Positions 24,396 through 37,218 of a stretch of 64,000 nucleotides of DNA are shown here, one piece after another. The notes beneath the pieces are model-generated. The model was not told the DNA's origin. It saw only the letters and a list, made by a program, of their open reading frames with translations, and ran no database searches. The position numbers were made by a program, and so were the translations under genes. Source of the DNA: Chrysopilus asiliformis (lineage: Eukaryota > Arthropoda > Insecta > Diptera > Rhagionidae); contig OZ035961.1 of the NCBI GenBank assembly GCA_964034945.1, forward strand, positions 2,641,001 to 2,705,000, read 5' to 3'. Numbering within the stretch: position 1 is the stretch's first letter; each line of letters opens with the position of its first letter.

Positions 24396-25746
24396 ATGTC
24401 AAGAATTTCTGTGCAAATTTTCAACTATATCGAACCAAGCATTTAGCCGTTCAGTTTTTAAAAACGTGGGATATGATTGTAAAAACAAAACCGGGGGCTA
24501 AAACGAAACTACACATATCGCCTATAAGGTTACCTTTCCAAATGTCTAAGATACTGGTACGAAAAAATCGCGATAAAATCAATTAAATGATTTTCCAGCC
24601 AAATCTGTCCTACAAGAAAATTTCACAAAACATAAATTTTGCAAAGTTTTTACAAAAGGGAAACATCCTTTAATATTCTGTCGCAAATACGACATTTGGT
24701 TTTAAGTATTCTGTGCTCTAATGTCCGTTTTACTACAGACATATTTTCGTAAAAGTGTTTTACCCATAAGATCTATTAAAATGTAAAACGCCCTTATTAA
24801 TTTTAAAAACATATGTTAAAGCATCGGTCAATGAGTTCTTTTTTTTTTTGTTCTTTTCATTTTCCCACCAAAATCTACCAAGGCATGTATTTTATGAATT
24901 GCGTCCTGTAATGCTAATACTTGTCCATTTGCTAGGGTGGAACGGGCGACGCAAATTATTAATTTGTACTGAGGAATCGTTGCTAAGAGTTAGTAAAACT
25001 CTCATAAAACCATTGATTAAACATTCACCACCAGTTTTGGTGGAAGCACAAATATTCCATGTGAGCTGAATGAAGAAGTTTTACTTTGTTCCATCGGTCA
25101 GCTAAACAGTTATCGCAAAAAAGTTAAATAATTTAATTTTTAGTTCATGTGCTAAATCCAATTTTAATTTTTTTAAATGAAATGAATTGCAAATAAATTA
25201 ATTAAAATGTTCAAAAATTTTATTTATGTAAAATCTAATAAAACCTGTAATAAATATATTGTATAAATTTATAAAATATTAAATTAAAATAAGCATTTAT
25301 TAATTAGTTTACTAAGATAATTCTAATGAAAGAAAATTTATCATCTCGATAGTTAATAATGGAAATTATTAGAAATATCGTTTTGTCACGAAATATAATT
25401 AAAAATTATGAAATAAAAATGAATTTAAATGTTTAAAATTTATAAATGTTCTTTTTTATTTTTCAAATATAATTATTTAACAAAAAGTTTCAGGATTCAT
25501 CAACGAAATAAGTTTATGTTGCAATGATATAAAGAAATGAAATATAAATACAATTGATAAATTATGATAAACTGTATTCGGTGAATCAGTTCATGATTAA
25601 TTTCTGATTCTTGGTTATCTCGATCATTTAGCATTAAACTCAATTGCCACAAGATTTGCCAACGATATTCGCTGTAAAATTCCACTGAAATTAAAATTAC
25701 AAGGATGGTGTATGGTATAACTATATGTCTGATTCCATAGTGTGTA
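24396..25746. other. AT-rich intergenic, nothing recognised
   Basis: Includes an extremely AT-rich tract (about 25120-25480) with no coding or repeat signal that I can support. Confidence 0.5.
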
Positions 25747-26049
25747 CACTCAGAAAAATGGAGGCTAACTCGACGACCTATATACGGCGTAATTGGCCTC
25801 GGGCAGGAAAATTTAGCCTATGCGAGGCGCGCGTTCGCCTGTATGAAGAAAAGTAAAACTTGTGTTGCCCTGTGGCCGGAGAAATTCTCAAATTAAGCCA
25901 CGAGCAGGTGAAGTAGGGCATTGGGAGCTGCACGAGTTGACCTTAGATAGGCATTTCGAGGATGTAATGTCATGTAATGAGAACCTCTGTCAACCAGCTA
26001 GAGGTCAGAGTTAACCTGACAAAAAGTTGACCTGACATTTTTCTGAGTG
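25747..26049. mobile_element. CACTCAG-end MITE, copy 2
   Basis: 303 bp, inverted relative to copy 1 with few differences. Flanked by TA on each side, which would fit a Tc1/mariner-type target, but copy 1 shows AA, so the superfamily stays open. Confidence 0.85.
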
Positions 26050-26090
26050 TAGTATAGCTATATGTCTGAAGTATAGAATGAGTACTCTTA

Positions 26091-26236
26091 GGCCTATGTT
26101 ACACACACACGGCAACTTTAAGCGGCGACTTTTCTTAAGTATAGGCGAAAGTAGTGAGGGAAGCGGTGGCCCCTCACTTCTCTCGCCTATACTTAAGAAA
26201 AGTCGCCGCTTAAAGATGCCGTGTGTAACATAGGCC
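26091..26236. mobile_element. Short TWA-target foldback MITE
   Basis: 146 bp, nearly a perfect palindrome: arms of about 65 bp from GGCCTATGTTACACAC inward, TTA at 26088-26090 and 26237-26239. The end shares TTACACAC...GGCAACTTT with the element at 36265. Confidence 0.9.
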
Positions 26237-26544
26237 TTACGGATTTTCTTTTTTTCCCTCTGAAATATATTACGTTCCGTTTTATCTCTCTTTTTTACCG
26301 ACACGATGTTTCATTTCATTTGTCAATATTAAGGAGAAATGGAAATTGTTTGTAATTGACAATGAAATGATATAATTGATTTTTGCTTATATTTTAGACC
26401 AAAAACTCCAAGCGAATGAAATATGTACCTCGACAGAAGTACTTGAGTTTTTCCGAAAAAAATACTTCTCCGCCTCAAAAAAGGTTTTTTTTTTAAAATC
26501 TGAAAACAACAGCATTGAAAATTCATCGAAAAAATGCAAACTAA

Positions 26545-26840
26545 TCATACTAATATATAAAAATGAGTAGGTGTCTGTCTGTCTGTCTGTTCCCCTTTTA
26601 CGCAAAAACGGCTGAACCGATTGACTTGGAATTTGGCATGACTTGAAATTTGATAAAAAGTAGCCAGAGAGGTGGGGGGAGTAAGGAAAGGGAGTAAAAT
26701 TATCTCGAAACTTAGTTTTCCCTCTATGTTACTCTTTCGCGGGGAAACTACTGAACTGATTGGCCTGAAGTTTAGCTCCAAGAAAGACCATAAAAAAAAT
26801 TGAAAAAACTTAACCCGGCAACGACGGGTATGCAAGCTAA
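26545..26840 (+). mobile_element. Helitron-like element H7
   Basis: Shortest complete copy (296 bp), TC start, CTAA end, flanked by A and T. The middle is deleted between the GACTTG(A/G)AATTTGGCATGA cue and the G-rich linker. Confidence 0.85.
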
Positions 26841-27279
26841 TTTTTAAATAAAGATATGATTCCCACAACTGATTTTTTTTTTAAATCAGTTTCATGAAAT
26901 AATAGTGTAATAGCTTTTAATTAGATTTTCAAATGTGGCAAATTTTGGCTTCCATATTTATTTTAATCACCATGCAAATCGACGTTCGTGATGCTGTCGC
27001 CGCAACGCTAGTGTTTACAATTGACAACAACACAATTGCAAATTAATCCAAGTTGCAGTACTTATGCAATAGGAAATGGGTGGTTTTAAAGCACACGGAG
27101 CAGATTTCTCTAAAGGAATTTTTGGCAATGACAAATAGATTGAAAATACAACGATGTTGTGAATTTGCCCAATTCGTGTAGAATTACTTTATTTTACATT
27201 TTATATGCCTTTTTTCAGGCTCGAAGATGCGAAATGTTCTTTTTCATCGAGAGGAATCCGGTACTAGAATTGAAATGAT
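26841..27279. other. Intergenic, nothing recognised
   Basis: Sequence between Helitron-like H7 and the foldback element at 27285; no signal noted. Confidence 0.4.
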
Positions 27280-27284
27280 TTGCA

Positions 27285-27643
27285 ATGCCCAGAGATCCTC
27301 AATAACTTTTAGTTGAAACTTTTCCGGCGAAATATATCGAGGTTTAGTATTTTTTATGTATGTGCATTGTGGAAATGACAGGGCCCAAAATTCTGATTAA
27401 TGAAGAAAAGTGTTACAGGAACAGATCATATTTCTCTCAACAAGAAATACACTTCAGGCAAAAAGCAGAAATTTCTGATTAAAATGAAAATTTCCCTTTA
27501 CAAATTGCTTTGAAAATGAAGAGTTTCGTTAAGTCAAATAAATTTACATTATAATTATAATTCCCAAAAGTTTTAATTGAATTACCGAACTTAAATTTCG
27601 CCGAAAAAGTTTCAACTAAAAGTTATTGAGGATCTCTGGGCAT
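27285..27643. mobile_element. Foldback element with ~50-bp arms
   Basis: 359 bp, ends ATGCCCAGAGATCCTCAATA / complement, with TTGCA on both sides (27280-27284, 27644-27648), a possible 5-bp duplication. Single copy here. Confidence 0.75.
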
Positions 27644-27806
27644 TTGCAACCTACATACAGCCAACTAAAAAACCTATTTTATATTCAACGATAGCATGTC
27701 AGAGGATAGAGATAGAATCAGCCAATGTACTATAAAAATTCTTTTGTTTCTCTCGAGTTTACAGAAATCATATGAAATCTTTATAAATATTTGTAATTTT
27801 TCTTAA

Positions 27807-28027
27807 CCCTCTAACCGGAATATTTCCGAAAAAAATTCACCAAAATATGACTTTCAACTTGCGACAGACCGTAACCAAGACAACGTACAGGGCTAAATTT
27901 TTTCCAGCATGTAAAGCGATAACTTACAAAAGTCAGTGTAACACGTTCCGGCGATTAAAATTGTTACCCATTATAAACAAGCGAATTCCCTGAAGCACGC
28001 CTTTTGTCGGACATTCCGGCTAGAGGG
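27807..28027. mobile_element. TTAA-type MITE family C
   Basis: 221 bp between TTAA at 27803-27806 and 28028-28031; ends CCCTCTAACCGGAATATT and near-complement CATTCCGGCTAGAGGG. CCC ends with TTAA are typical of piggyBac. The left end runs into a CGGAATATTTCCG palindrome. Confidence 0.85.
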
Positions 28028-28685
28028 TTAAGCATTATGAAAGTACAGCGGGACTTCGATTATGCGAGTCGTCATTTTCTTAATTTCGCATTATCTGAGA
28101 CAATACCCAGAGTGAAAAAATCTAGCACATTCTTTTACTGGGAATTTAGCCGGTTTTAGTACAAAATTAATATAGAATTTCGGACTACAATGTGGTAGAT
28201 TACTAGTGAAAACATTTGCTTCATTTTATTCACTCGGACCTATTTATACAAGAATTCGAATATGCTGCGTATGAAATGTTCCACATTATCCATTACATTA
28301 GTTGTATAAGTTTTTAATTATAATGAAAGTTTGTTTAACTTGAATAAATAAACATAACGTATAAATCAACTACTTTCTGTTAACTTACTTGATCAAAAGT
28401 CATTTCAGTTGCTGTTATAAATATGAATTCAGTATTACCTATTCGTTGGAGGCAGAACCTATTTTATTTAGAACCTATTTAAAAACAACATTATTATAGT
28501 TGGGTATACATTATAATCCTCGCTTTACAAAGCAGTTCAAAGCTTTAAAACTGCTCTTTAGATACGGATTTGCCAAGCGAGACGTTTAGTTGTATGGAAT
28601 TTGGCTCCTGAATTTAAAAAAATACACATATACTTTATATCAAACCAAGCCAGGAATTATAACAATATAACTTATCATGATATAC

Positions 28686-29457
28686 TCATACTAATATATA
28701 AAAATGAGTTGGTGTCTGTCTGTCTGTCTGTCTGTTCCTCTTTCACGCAAAAACGGCTGAACCGATTGACTTGAAATTTGGCATGAGTGTCTGTGGTAGT
28801 TCTGGCAAAGAACAAATAATCTAGAGAATAAACTCTTAGAACAAATTTTTGACAAATTTCCCCTTCGAAGGGGGGAAAAATGTCCCTATCATTCACTAGC
28901 TACGGCCTAAAAGTTAATTACTTTTAGACTAGGGAGCACGAAGCAGAGAGAACATTTCTCGTCGTATCTATTCAATGAGATGGAGGAATCGAATGGATAA
29001 TTTTGTCCGTGTTACATCGGATCCTCTTGCTTCATCTCACAGTGGAAAAATTTTCTCTAAAAATTTGTTCTAAGAGTTTATTCTCTAGATTATTTGTTCT
29101 CTGGTTATGGTTCCAACATAGGCATACGGAAAAGTGTCGCGAGGGGTGGGGGGAATAAGGGGAGGGGGTAAAGTGATTTCGAAACTTAGTTTTTGCTCTA
29201 TGTTACTCTTTCGCGGGGAAACTACCGAAGCGATCGGCCTGAAATTTGGCATAGATGTTCTTCGGGGGTCCAGCCCCAACATAGACCCATTAAAAAGTAG
29301 CCCGATAGGTGGGGGAGTAAGGGGAGGGGGTAAAGTGATCTCGAAACGGGGAAACTACCGAGCCGATTGGCCTGAAGTTTAGCTCCAACATAGACCATCA
29401 AAAAAAAAAAAAAAGTTTGAAAAAACTTAACGCGGCCACGACGGGTATGCAAGCTAG
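28686..29457 (+). mobile_element. Helitron-like element H8 with nested insert
   Basis: TC start at 28686 and CTAG end at 29457 followed by T. The first module is split by a 292-bp TIR element (28809-29100). After it come two further modules. Confidence 0.85.
28809..29100. mobile_element. TIR element nested in H8
   Basis: 292 bp with ~42-bp inverted ends starting AGAACAAATAATCTAGAGAA. CTGGCAA and CTGGTTA on the two sides may be a decayed ~7-8-bp duplication, which would fit hAT, but this is not clean. A CCTTCGAAGG palindrome and CACTAGCTACGG lie inside. Confidence 0.75.
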
Positions 29458-31672
29458 TTATAACATATAATACTATAAATATCTAGCCTTTTTGAAAAAC
29501 TCGAGAATAAGTTCAATGGCCATGTAAAATATGTATATATCTTTTATATTCGGTAACGTTGGTAAACGAATATGATGTACTAAAAAACATGTGATTGAGT
29601 ATAGTACAAATTTTATTCATTTAAAAAAAATCAAAAAATACCTATGCTACAGTGTTTTATCTAAATATCAATCACACCACTATAAATATAGTGAAGTCAT
29701 AAAGTTTTCTTTTATCGATATCATACAGGTTTGTTGATAAAAAATTTCAATCTACACTAACAAAAAAAAACTATCGCGTGCGATTCAAATGCATTTTTCA
29801 TATCAACATCTAAGTGAAGGTATCACACTTATTTTACTCGATGATTCATGACTGTTTCTTTTCAAGATATACAGTGTGCAGTTGTTAATTTAGTTTTATA
29901 GCTCGTTCGTATATTAGTGGTTTTTTACCAACACACAAATCAGAACTATCTACACCTATAAAATGAAATGTATGGTATATATATTAATTTTTAATATCCG
30001 AACTTATGGAATAGTAAACTTGTAATAAATTTTAAGGCTAACTCGTCCCGACCGCAAAATATTCTCAAAAATAATATCTGAATTGAAATCAGACTGCAGT
30101 GTTGAGTCGAGAATTTCGCCCTTATGTATAAATATAAGATAAAATGCCACTTTTGGAACGCACAAATAACTTAAGATAAGGGAAGTTTAAAGCGCTATCA
30201 AATATTCGTTGTTCAAATACAAGGAAAAACCAGAGTATATGAAAGGCAAAAACCGAAACCGAGATGCCAGACGGTAATAAACGACCGCAACGGATAAAAC
30301 TCTCTCTTGTCTGCATACGGATTACTTTTATATATGGCAAATGAGATAGGTGTTTCATAAACTAACTAGAAACCGCTGAATTTAAAGGTAATGTAAATAA
30401 AATTATCGCTTTTAAAATTGAAATTAGTCCTTTCCCAAAGTCACGTCATACTCGCACAAAGAACTGAAACTCTGAGATCATGTTCAACTAATTACCGCTT
30501 TTTGTTTAATTGCTTCGTGTATAATCTCTATTACAAAAGATAATCTTTTTAAAACCAAGCCAACTTAATGAAAGAACAAAGCATTAATGGTTAATTTTTT
30601 TTTGTCTTTGGTATAGCAATGATAACAACCACCCTATTTTGGGTCAAAAGAAAAAAAAATATTTGCTGAAGATTATTTGTAATAGGAAACGCGTATGAAT
30701 GAAACGAAAATAAAATAAGTCAATAATACCTCCATTTACATGTCCCTCGATCTCGTTCAATTTAACGAGAGTCCGATCCCTTGGCCAAAACATAATGCGG
30801 AATCTCTGAAAACAACATCACATAAATTTCGATACTTTTTTTATAATTAGATACATTGATCACAAGTGTTAGAAAATTTTCCACACAAAAATACATACAG
30901 AAATGGAAAAAAAGAGAATATATCGGAATTTTTTAGCCATGATCAAAATCCTCATTTTGCAGGGCCCTAATAACAATATTTACATTGCATATAGTATTAA
31001 ACAATTCCGAAGAAAAAATCAAAATAGTCGTTGGTCAATTTTAAAATTGTTTGCATCATGGAATAACTCGGAAATTCACGCTTAATATTAAAGCTAACTT
31101 CTTGACGTGGTTATAAATTATCACCTGAGTCGAAAGGCGAGCCTAGACATTTTTCTGTACTCATGGAAGTTACAGTCAGCGGATTCAAATAAAGTAAAAC
31201 TCGAGAAAAAACGACGTTTTTTTTTCTTCTGTCGCTATTGGGAAAAAATAAAAAGGTGAAAAAGCTGTGAAACTGACAAGGCGCGGTTCTCAAATGTTTT
31301 TATTTTATTTTATTTACTTTTCAACATCGTCAGATATGGCAGACACATTTTCTTATTCGAAGTTTATTTGCGTTTAGTGAACTCCCCAATAGGTGTTTCA
31401 TTTAATAGAGCACGTCATCAAAAAATAAGGGTTGATGATACAAGACTTCTACAAAATTTCTGTGTGTATTAAAGAAACATCTATTTACGTGTACGTGTAT
31501 AGAAAATACACTACAATTATAAACTATAATTTACGTGCACGCTTAGAAAATACATAAAATTATAACCTTCCCGAAATAATCCAAAGACAGTGTGGTCTCG
31601 GTAATGTGGACATTTTTTTGGTTCCAGTAATATAGACACCTTAAGATTTTACACAGGGTTTACACGTAAGAC
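29458..31672. other. AT-rich intergenic, nothing recognised
   Basis: No repeat boundaries or credible genes in 2.2 kb. Short frames on both strands show no motif. Confidence 0.5.
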
Positions 31673-31675
31673 TAA

Positions 31676-32309
31676 AGGCCCAACTATGATAGACATAAGA
31701 ACGCATATGTAAATGTCAAATTCCCAACGAATGTTGACATACATAGCTGTCAACATTAAAGCTAACCATAATAGGCATAGATTGACATAAGTAAAGTTAA
31801 ATTTTTCTCGATAGTAATTGACAAAGTTGAAGGAAAAAAATAGTGAACTGAAAAAAATTAAAGAAATATTTGAAATTGTGAAGTGCTTAAAAGAATTAAG
31901 TGACCTGAAAGATGAACTGGATGGATACGGCAGAAAGAAGCGTTCATGTGATTTACGAGAAATCAATCGCGACAGGAAAACGCATGGATACTACGTAGTC
32001 ACCTTCTTAAAAATAAAAAGGCTTGACCCGGATCAATTTTTTATTCATACGAGAATGACCACAAATGTCTTTGACTATCTGTTGTCCTGCTTGAGTCCCT
32101 TTTTTGAAAAATTTTAGGTTATGTTCACTATTTACATATGCCAGTTCCATTTGTATCGAATTATTCATGCTTAACGAATGTTTAACGAAGGTTTGAAAGT
32201 GGCAACAATCTTGACACATGTCTATTGTGGGTATTAACACTGACTTTCTTATTCTGGAAATGACATATGCAGCTAAATATGCGTTCTTATGTCTATCATA
32301 GTTGGGCCT
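31676..32309 (+). mobile_element. PIF/Harbinger-type element, copy 1, with transposase fragment
   Basis: 634 bp; ends AGGCCCAACTATGATAGACA / complement (about 40 bp each), TAA at 31673-31675 and 32310-32312. It is longer than copy 2 because it keeps a ~280-bp coding segment. Internally deleted. Confidence 0.9.
31818..32117 (+). pseudogene. PIF/Harbinger transposase N-terminal fragment
   Basis: An open frame of about 99 codons, immediately preceded by stops and without an ATG near its start. The first half is a charged Lys/Glu-rich segment. The second half, RDRKTHGYYVVTFLKIKRLD followed by PDQFFIHTRMTTNVFDYLLS, fits the conserved N-terminal region of insect Harbinger (HARBI1-like) transposases, where a 'DP..FF.Y.RM....F..LL' pattern precedes the catalytic DDE domain. 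The frame stops at 32115-32117 and no catalytic residues follow. The flanking inverted ends and TAA duplication agree with this family. Non-functional. Confidence 0.75.
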
Positions 32310-32757
32310 TAACAGTCGTGAGCGATATCTCATCTTATCAAAATCTCTGGTGTAAACGCATGAAAGCGGCATATATCGTAACTCAAGTCGTATGCGAAAA
32401 CCTCATACAATCTGAGCTTCGACTTGAACTGAGACTAATTTTACATTTGGGTTATTGACATGTTAAACTGGTGAATTTATACAGATAAAATGAAAGTTTA
32501 AGGAAAATCTCATCGAAATTATATCCCGAAATAATTCGAAGCGCTAGGCATACGAAAACAAGGCCGACAAAACTCGTTGAAGTGTCCACCTTTTTCTTTC
32601 CAGAGAAGATTTGTTAGCAGATTTACTTTGATGTCAACTTTTTTTTTTGCTAACTTTTCAGCGCTTTTTGGCATATTCCAAACATAGGTTGATTATAACT
32701 TTATCGAAAAATATTTAGCGAAGTACATTTAAAAAAACTATTTCCATTATTTAAATA

Positions 32758-33185
32758 CTAGCTTGCATACCCGTCGTTGCCGGGTTAAGTTTTTTGTCTA
32801 AGCTTTAGAATACGAAGAAGAACTTAAAAACTTTTTAATGGGTCTATGTTGGGGCTGGACCCCTGACGAACATCTATGCCAAATTTCAGGCCAATTGGTT
32901 CAGTAGTTTCCCCGCGAAAGAGTAGCATAGAGGGAAAATTAAGTTTCAAGATTACTTTACCCCCTCCTCTTACCCCCCCCCCCTCCCATTACTCACCCCT
33001 CCCCTTACCCACCCCCCCCCCTTACTCCCCGCACCCCTCGCGCTACTTTTCCGTATGCCTATGCTGTAACCAGAACTACCACAGACACTCATGCCAAATT
33101 TCAAATTAATCGGTTCAGCCGTTTTCGCGTGAAAGAGGAACAGACAGACAGACAGACACCAACTCATTTTTATATATTAGTATGA
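32758..33185 (-). mobile_element. Helitron-like element H3
   Basis: Both ends present. The C-rich linker between modules is expanded into several CCCC(A/T)CCC tracts (32959-33035). An extra TTTAGAATACGAAG segment next to the hairpin is shared with H2 and H12. Confidence 0.85.
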
Positions 33186-34659
33186 GTAACTATGTATTAT
33201 ATTAATCAAAAAAGTGATCACATACTTTAGGCCCGATAATATAACCAATTCGGCAATATGGACAATGGCTGATTTCTAAGTGTCCACATTACCGAAAACA
33301 CTGTATTTACTAATTTTTTGCCTTTTCATATTTGTGTCATGTAAAAACGATATTACAGTTTAATTAAATATATAGTAAAATTTCAGGTTTTTCAAAAAAA
33401 GGCAGACACTATCAGCGATTTTTTTAAAAGAACCTTTACACTGGACAAGTCATAGTCTTTGTAAAATTTTTACATTTTGAAAAAAGCAAAAAATACATAC
33501 ACTGTACGTTATTTTGGGTGAGTATTCATTTCTTCACAATTTAGATTACAGGAGTTCTACAAGCATTTCAATTTTTCAATTACAGGCCTACAAATACACA
33601 TAAATGTGCAATATTGACGAATTTTAGGGCGCATGTCGAGTACTTATATACAAATTTCCTTTAATATTGTATCAACATAATTCACGTTTATATACACTTA
33701 CATAAGAATGTCTCCTTGCGCCACCAGCACATGGTGTCTTTTACGACACCAACAAAAATAATTCTTGTCATTAGATATGGACATGCCTCTAAGTCGATTG
33801 TGCCAATGTTCATTTACACGTTTGTTAAAAAATTGAACATCTACAGTTTATATTCAAAATTAAATTAATTTAGCTAAACTACAAATTTTCAATATCGTAT
33901 TGTTTGTGTGAAGTTTTTTAGTCTTATAACCGGCTCTTGCATGCTCCAAAAAGAATCTGGATACATAGAATAATTTATTCTAAAATTGATATGTTTAGGA
34001 TTGAAAATTCGTAATTATTATTATTTTCTACGGGCAAAATTTGATAAATATCATTTAAAGCTGAAAACTCATCTTATTTCATATTTTGTAGATATTTTTT
34101 TAATTCGATTAAAGTGAGTGACAGTATCAGAGGGTAATGGTATTATAAGCCTATGTGATGTGTTTCGGTAATAATCCGCGAATCAAACTTATGGTCACGT
34201 ATAAGGACGATACAAACACGACAAACACTATGCTATTCCTCATTGGTTGATCGTTTAAAGTTTCTAGAGTATATCAATTCCCGAATGAATTACTGCGACT
34301 GTTCAGAACAGATAAGGAAATCTTCTAAATTAATACTTTTATAATGAAGATGACGTACATTAAAATTACACATGCTTACTGAAGAAAAGTGTTTTAAGTA
34401 ATGTTTGTTTGTTATCTCCTAAATTTATCGAGATAGTTCGTACTTTTCTCTCTATATATCTGTTTCTACATGCATTTGGATATTTTCTGTTTTCAGTCAC
34501 CACTAATCCTTTGTCACTTGAAAATCCCTCTATCACTTCAGTCAGATACTCTACTCGCATCGATCGCGCTTTGGATTGTAGAAGTGCCTGTATTTATACG
34601 AGCACCAGGTATACTAGAAATTTCTCGATCTTTCCAAAAGACGCTCGTTCTCGTTGGTC
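33186..34659. other. AT-rich intergenic, nothing recognised
   Basis: No supported gene or mobile element. Confidence 0.5.
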
Positions 34660-34662
34660 TAA

Positions 34663-35014
34663 AGGCCCAACTATGATAGACATAAGAACGCATATGTAAA
34701 TGTCAAATTCCCAACGAATGTTGACATACATAGCTGTCAACATAAAAGCTAATCTTCATTTTACCTCAAGTGGAAATTAATATGGCCACAATATTATTAA
34801 ATTCACACTAAAATTTTAGGTTATGTTCACTATTTACATATGCCAGTTCCATTTGTATCGAATTATTCATGCTTAACGAAAGTTTAACGAAGGTTTGAAA
34901 GTGGCAACACTTTGACACATGTCTATTGTGGGTAATTAATAACATTGACTTTCTTATTCTGGAAATGACATATGCAACTACATATGCGTTCTTATGTCTA
35001 TCATAGTTGGGCCT
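34663..35014 (+). mobile_element. PIF/Harbinger-type MITE, copy 2
   Basis: 352 bp, same ends as the element at 31676 and TAA at 34660-34662 and 35015-35017. It keeps about 90 bp of left and 190 bp of right sequence and lacks the transposase fragment. Confidence 0.9.
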
Positions 35015-35017
35015 TAA

Positions 35018-36261
35018 CGTCTTCCTCATTTGTCTGGGTCAGTCTGTCAGTGTGTCGGTCTGTCAGTCTATGTACAAGATTTCTCAAAAACTACTGAAGC
35101 TAGAGCCACAGATATGTTTGGTCCTGGAATGGGACGATCCTGTCAAGTTTAGATGAAAATCCGTCAAGCGTAACCAAAATGGCGTCTTTTCAAAAATCGC
35201 AATTTCATTTTTTGCAATTTACTCCGAAACTACCCGTTTTTGAGTAGTCTTATGTATGACAAAACTTAGAAACAATAAAATTTCCAACATTTTGGTCGTT
35301 TATTAGAACTACATATTTTAAGCCGTTATCCAAATATGCCGTTATTTAAAAAAAAAATCAGGTTCTTTTTCAAAAAATCCGCAGTCTTGTTTTTTTTTAC
35401 ATTTCTTTCTCTTCTGACACAAAAAAATCTATGTCAAAAATCTTCCAAAAAGCTTACATTTTTATTGACTTGCAACACCGCGTAAATTTTTAACGTCAAA
35501 TCTATTTTCCCACAAAATTTTAATATTTCACATGAAAAGTAATAAATTAAATATTATGAGCATTAAAGTTGTGCAAATATCCATATCTTCATACTTTGAG
35601 CCTTATTATGTTAATGTAATCGCTTGATACCTCGAAGATTGGAAAATATCACTATTATATTTCTCCATTCTACTTTTCTCTGGCAACAAGCATTGGAGAC
35701 AGTGCCTGAGTCCACTGATAGAAGTAAATGACATCCTCTTAAAAACCCATAAATCATAAAAGAGAACGTATGCTGAATAACAGTTCTTATCATTTATTTC
35801 CAGACAGACCTCGTCACGTAATGCGAAATTATGATGCATTTGAAATTTTGTGTCACTTAGAATAAAATCATATTTAGTAGTAGGGTTTTGTGTGGCACTT
35901 GTGGACATTTTTCTAGTTTAACTTCCTAAAGAACAAGCAAAACATTAATATGCTTTTTTTATTGTATTTCTATATAGCTACTTATTTTTTCCAAAAAAAG
36001 AGATATAGTCTACTGGGGATTATATTTACATCAAATTATATGAACAACTGGAGTATATGACATTAAAAATTTATGTTATATTGATGATCTGGAGTGGAAT
36101 CGCTATCACTGGTTAATGGAAATTACCACCCGTGAATTTTTTGGGCGTCGATAAGAAGAGAACTAAAAGATTTGTTGTCCAATCAGTCAGATGAAAAGAG
36201 GAATCTACAAAGGTAGACAGTTTTTCCTGTATTATCAAAATTTTAAAGCTTTCTCACAACC
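35018..36261. other. Intergenic; possible degenerate repeat at its start
   Basis: 35030-35200 has GTCAGTCTGTC simple repeat then CTCAAAAACTACTGAAGCTA-like sequence recalling the other modular repeats, single copy here. The rest is AT-rich without recognised content. Confidence 0.4.
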
Positions 36262-36264
36262 TAA

Positions 36265-36624
36265 GCGCGGTATTACACACGGCAACTTTCGGGCTTACTT
36301 AAGCCGATTTTCGGGAGAAACGACTGAGGAGGGAAAAGTTGCCACTCGAAATCATGGCTTATCGACAATCTGCATACATGCAAAGCGTGTGAACCGGTTT
36401 GGGAAGAGTAGTAGGCAGAAATTATTTTCGTTCTGACCGTCAACAGGTAAAGATCTTGGGCAGTATATGAGCAGCAGCAATTTCAATGGTTTGACCACAT
36501 ACACACATGTAAACTTGTGTAGCATATGCAAACAGGATTGGCTTATTTAAGCCACAAATGTAAGCACATTGGCTTATTAAGGCCAAAAGTTGCCGGCTTA
36601 AATAAGCCAAGTGCAATACCGGAC
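36265..36624. mobile_element. TWA-target MITE with repeated GGCTTA/TAAGCC palindromes
   Basis: 360 bp; ends GCGCGGTATTACAC and GTGCAATACCGGAC, TAA at 36262-36264 and 36625-36627. It holds four short palindromes of the GGCTTANTTAAGCC type (about 36289, 36540, 36571, 36593). Imperfect ends suggest age. Confidence 0.7.
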
Positions 36625-36627
36625 TAA

Positions 36628-37218
36628 GTCACAAAAATCCACAATTGACAATCACCAACCTGACGCGATTCCGCTCCTTAATTCAAGATGCTTTAATTTT
36701 CATACAAACACGAGTCTACTGTATATTATAAGATTATACGTTTGTTTGAAAAACTAAATAAAAATAAGTATACCAGTACAATTTAGGAATAGCATAATTT
36801 GAGTATAATACGACTAAAAAAAATCAGGAAAAAAAAATAGTTTGACTTGTTCGCTAAATCGGAACAAATTCTTTTGTGCCGAAAAAAGGCATGACCACCA
36901 ATTTGTTTCACAATACCTACATGTTTCACAATACCTACCCCAATTGTCTGTCCCTTCCATTGCTACGTGCAAAAACATATTGTATGTAGAGCTGACAATG
37001 CTTTACAAATCGAATTACATCCCATTTAACAAGACTACCTGCTGTTACTCAGTGTCATGATATAGAACCTTATCTGCACTAAAAGACTAATAAAAGATTT
37101 CACACGATTTCGGGTTCATTCATTAATGGCAACTAAATATGGTCTTTTTAATATCTGTTTAGATTTTTGTTATTTTGGCAATGTTGTGTAAATTACAGCA
37201 GTTGGAAATTATATGATA
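36628..37218. other. Intergenic, nothing recognised
   Basis: Only a short direct repeat (ACATGTTTCACAATACCTAC, 36910-36940) was noticed. Confidence 0.4.

Noticed and set aside
28040..28110. Tigger-like fragment (GGGACTTCGATTATGCGAGTCG)
   Set aside because: Resembles the interior of pogo-type ends, but no terminus or target pair could be found.
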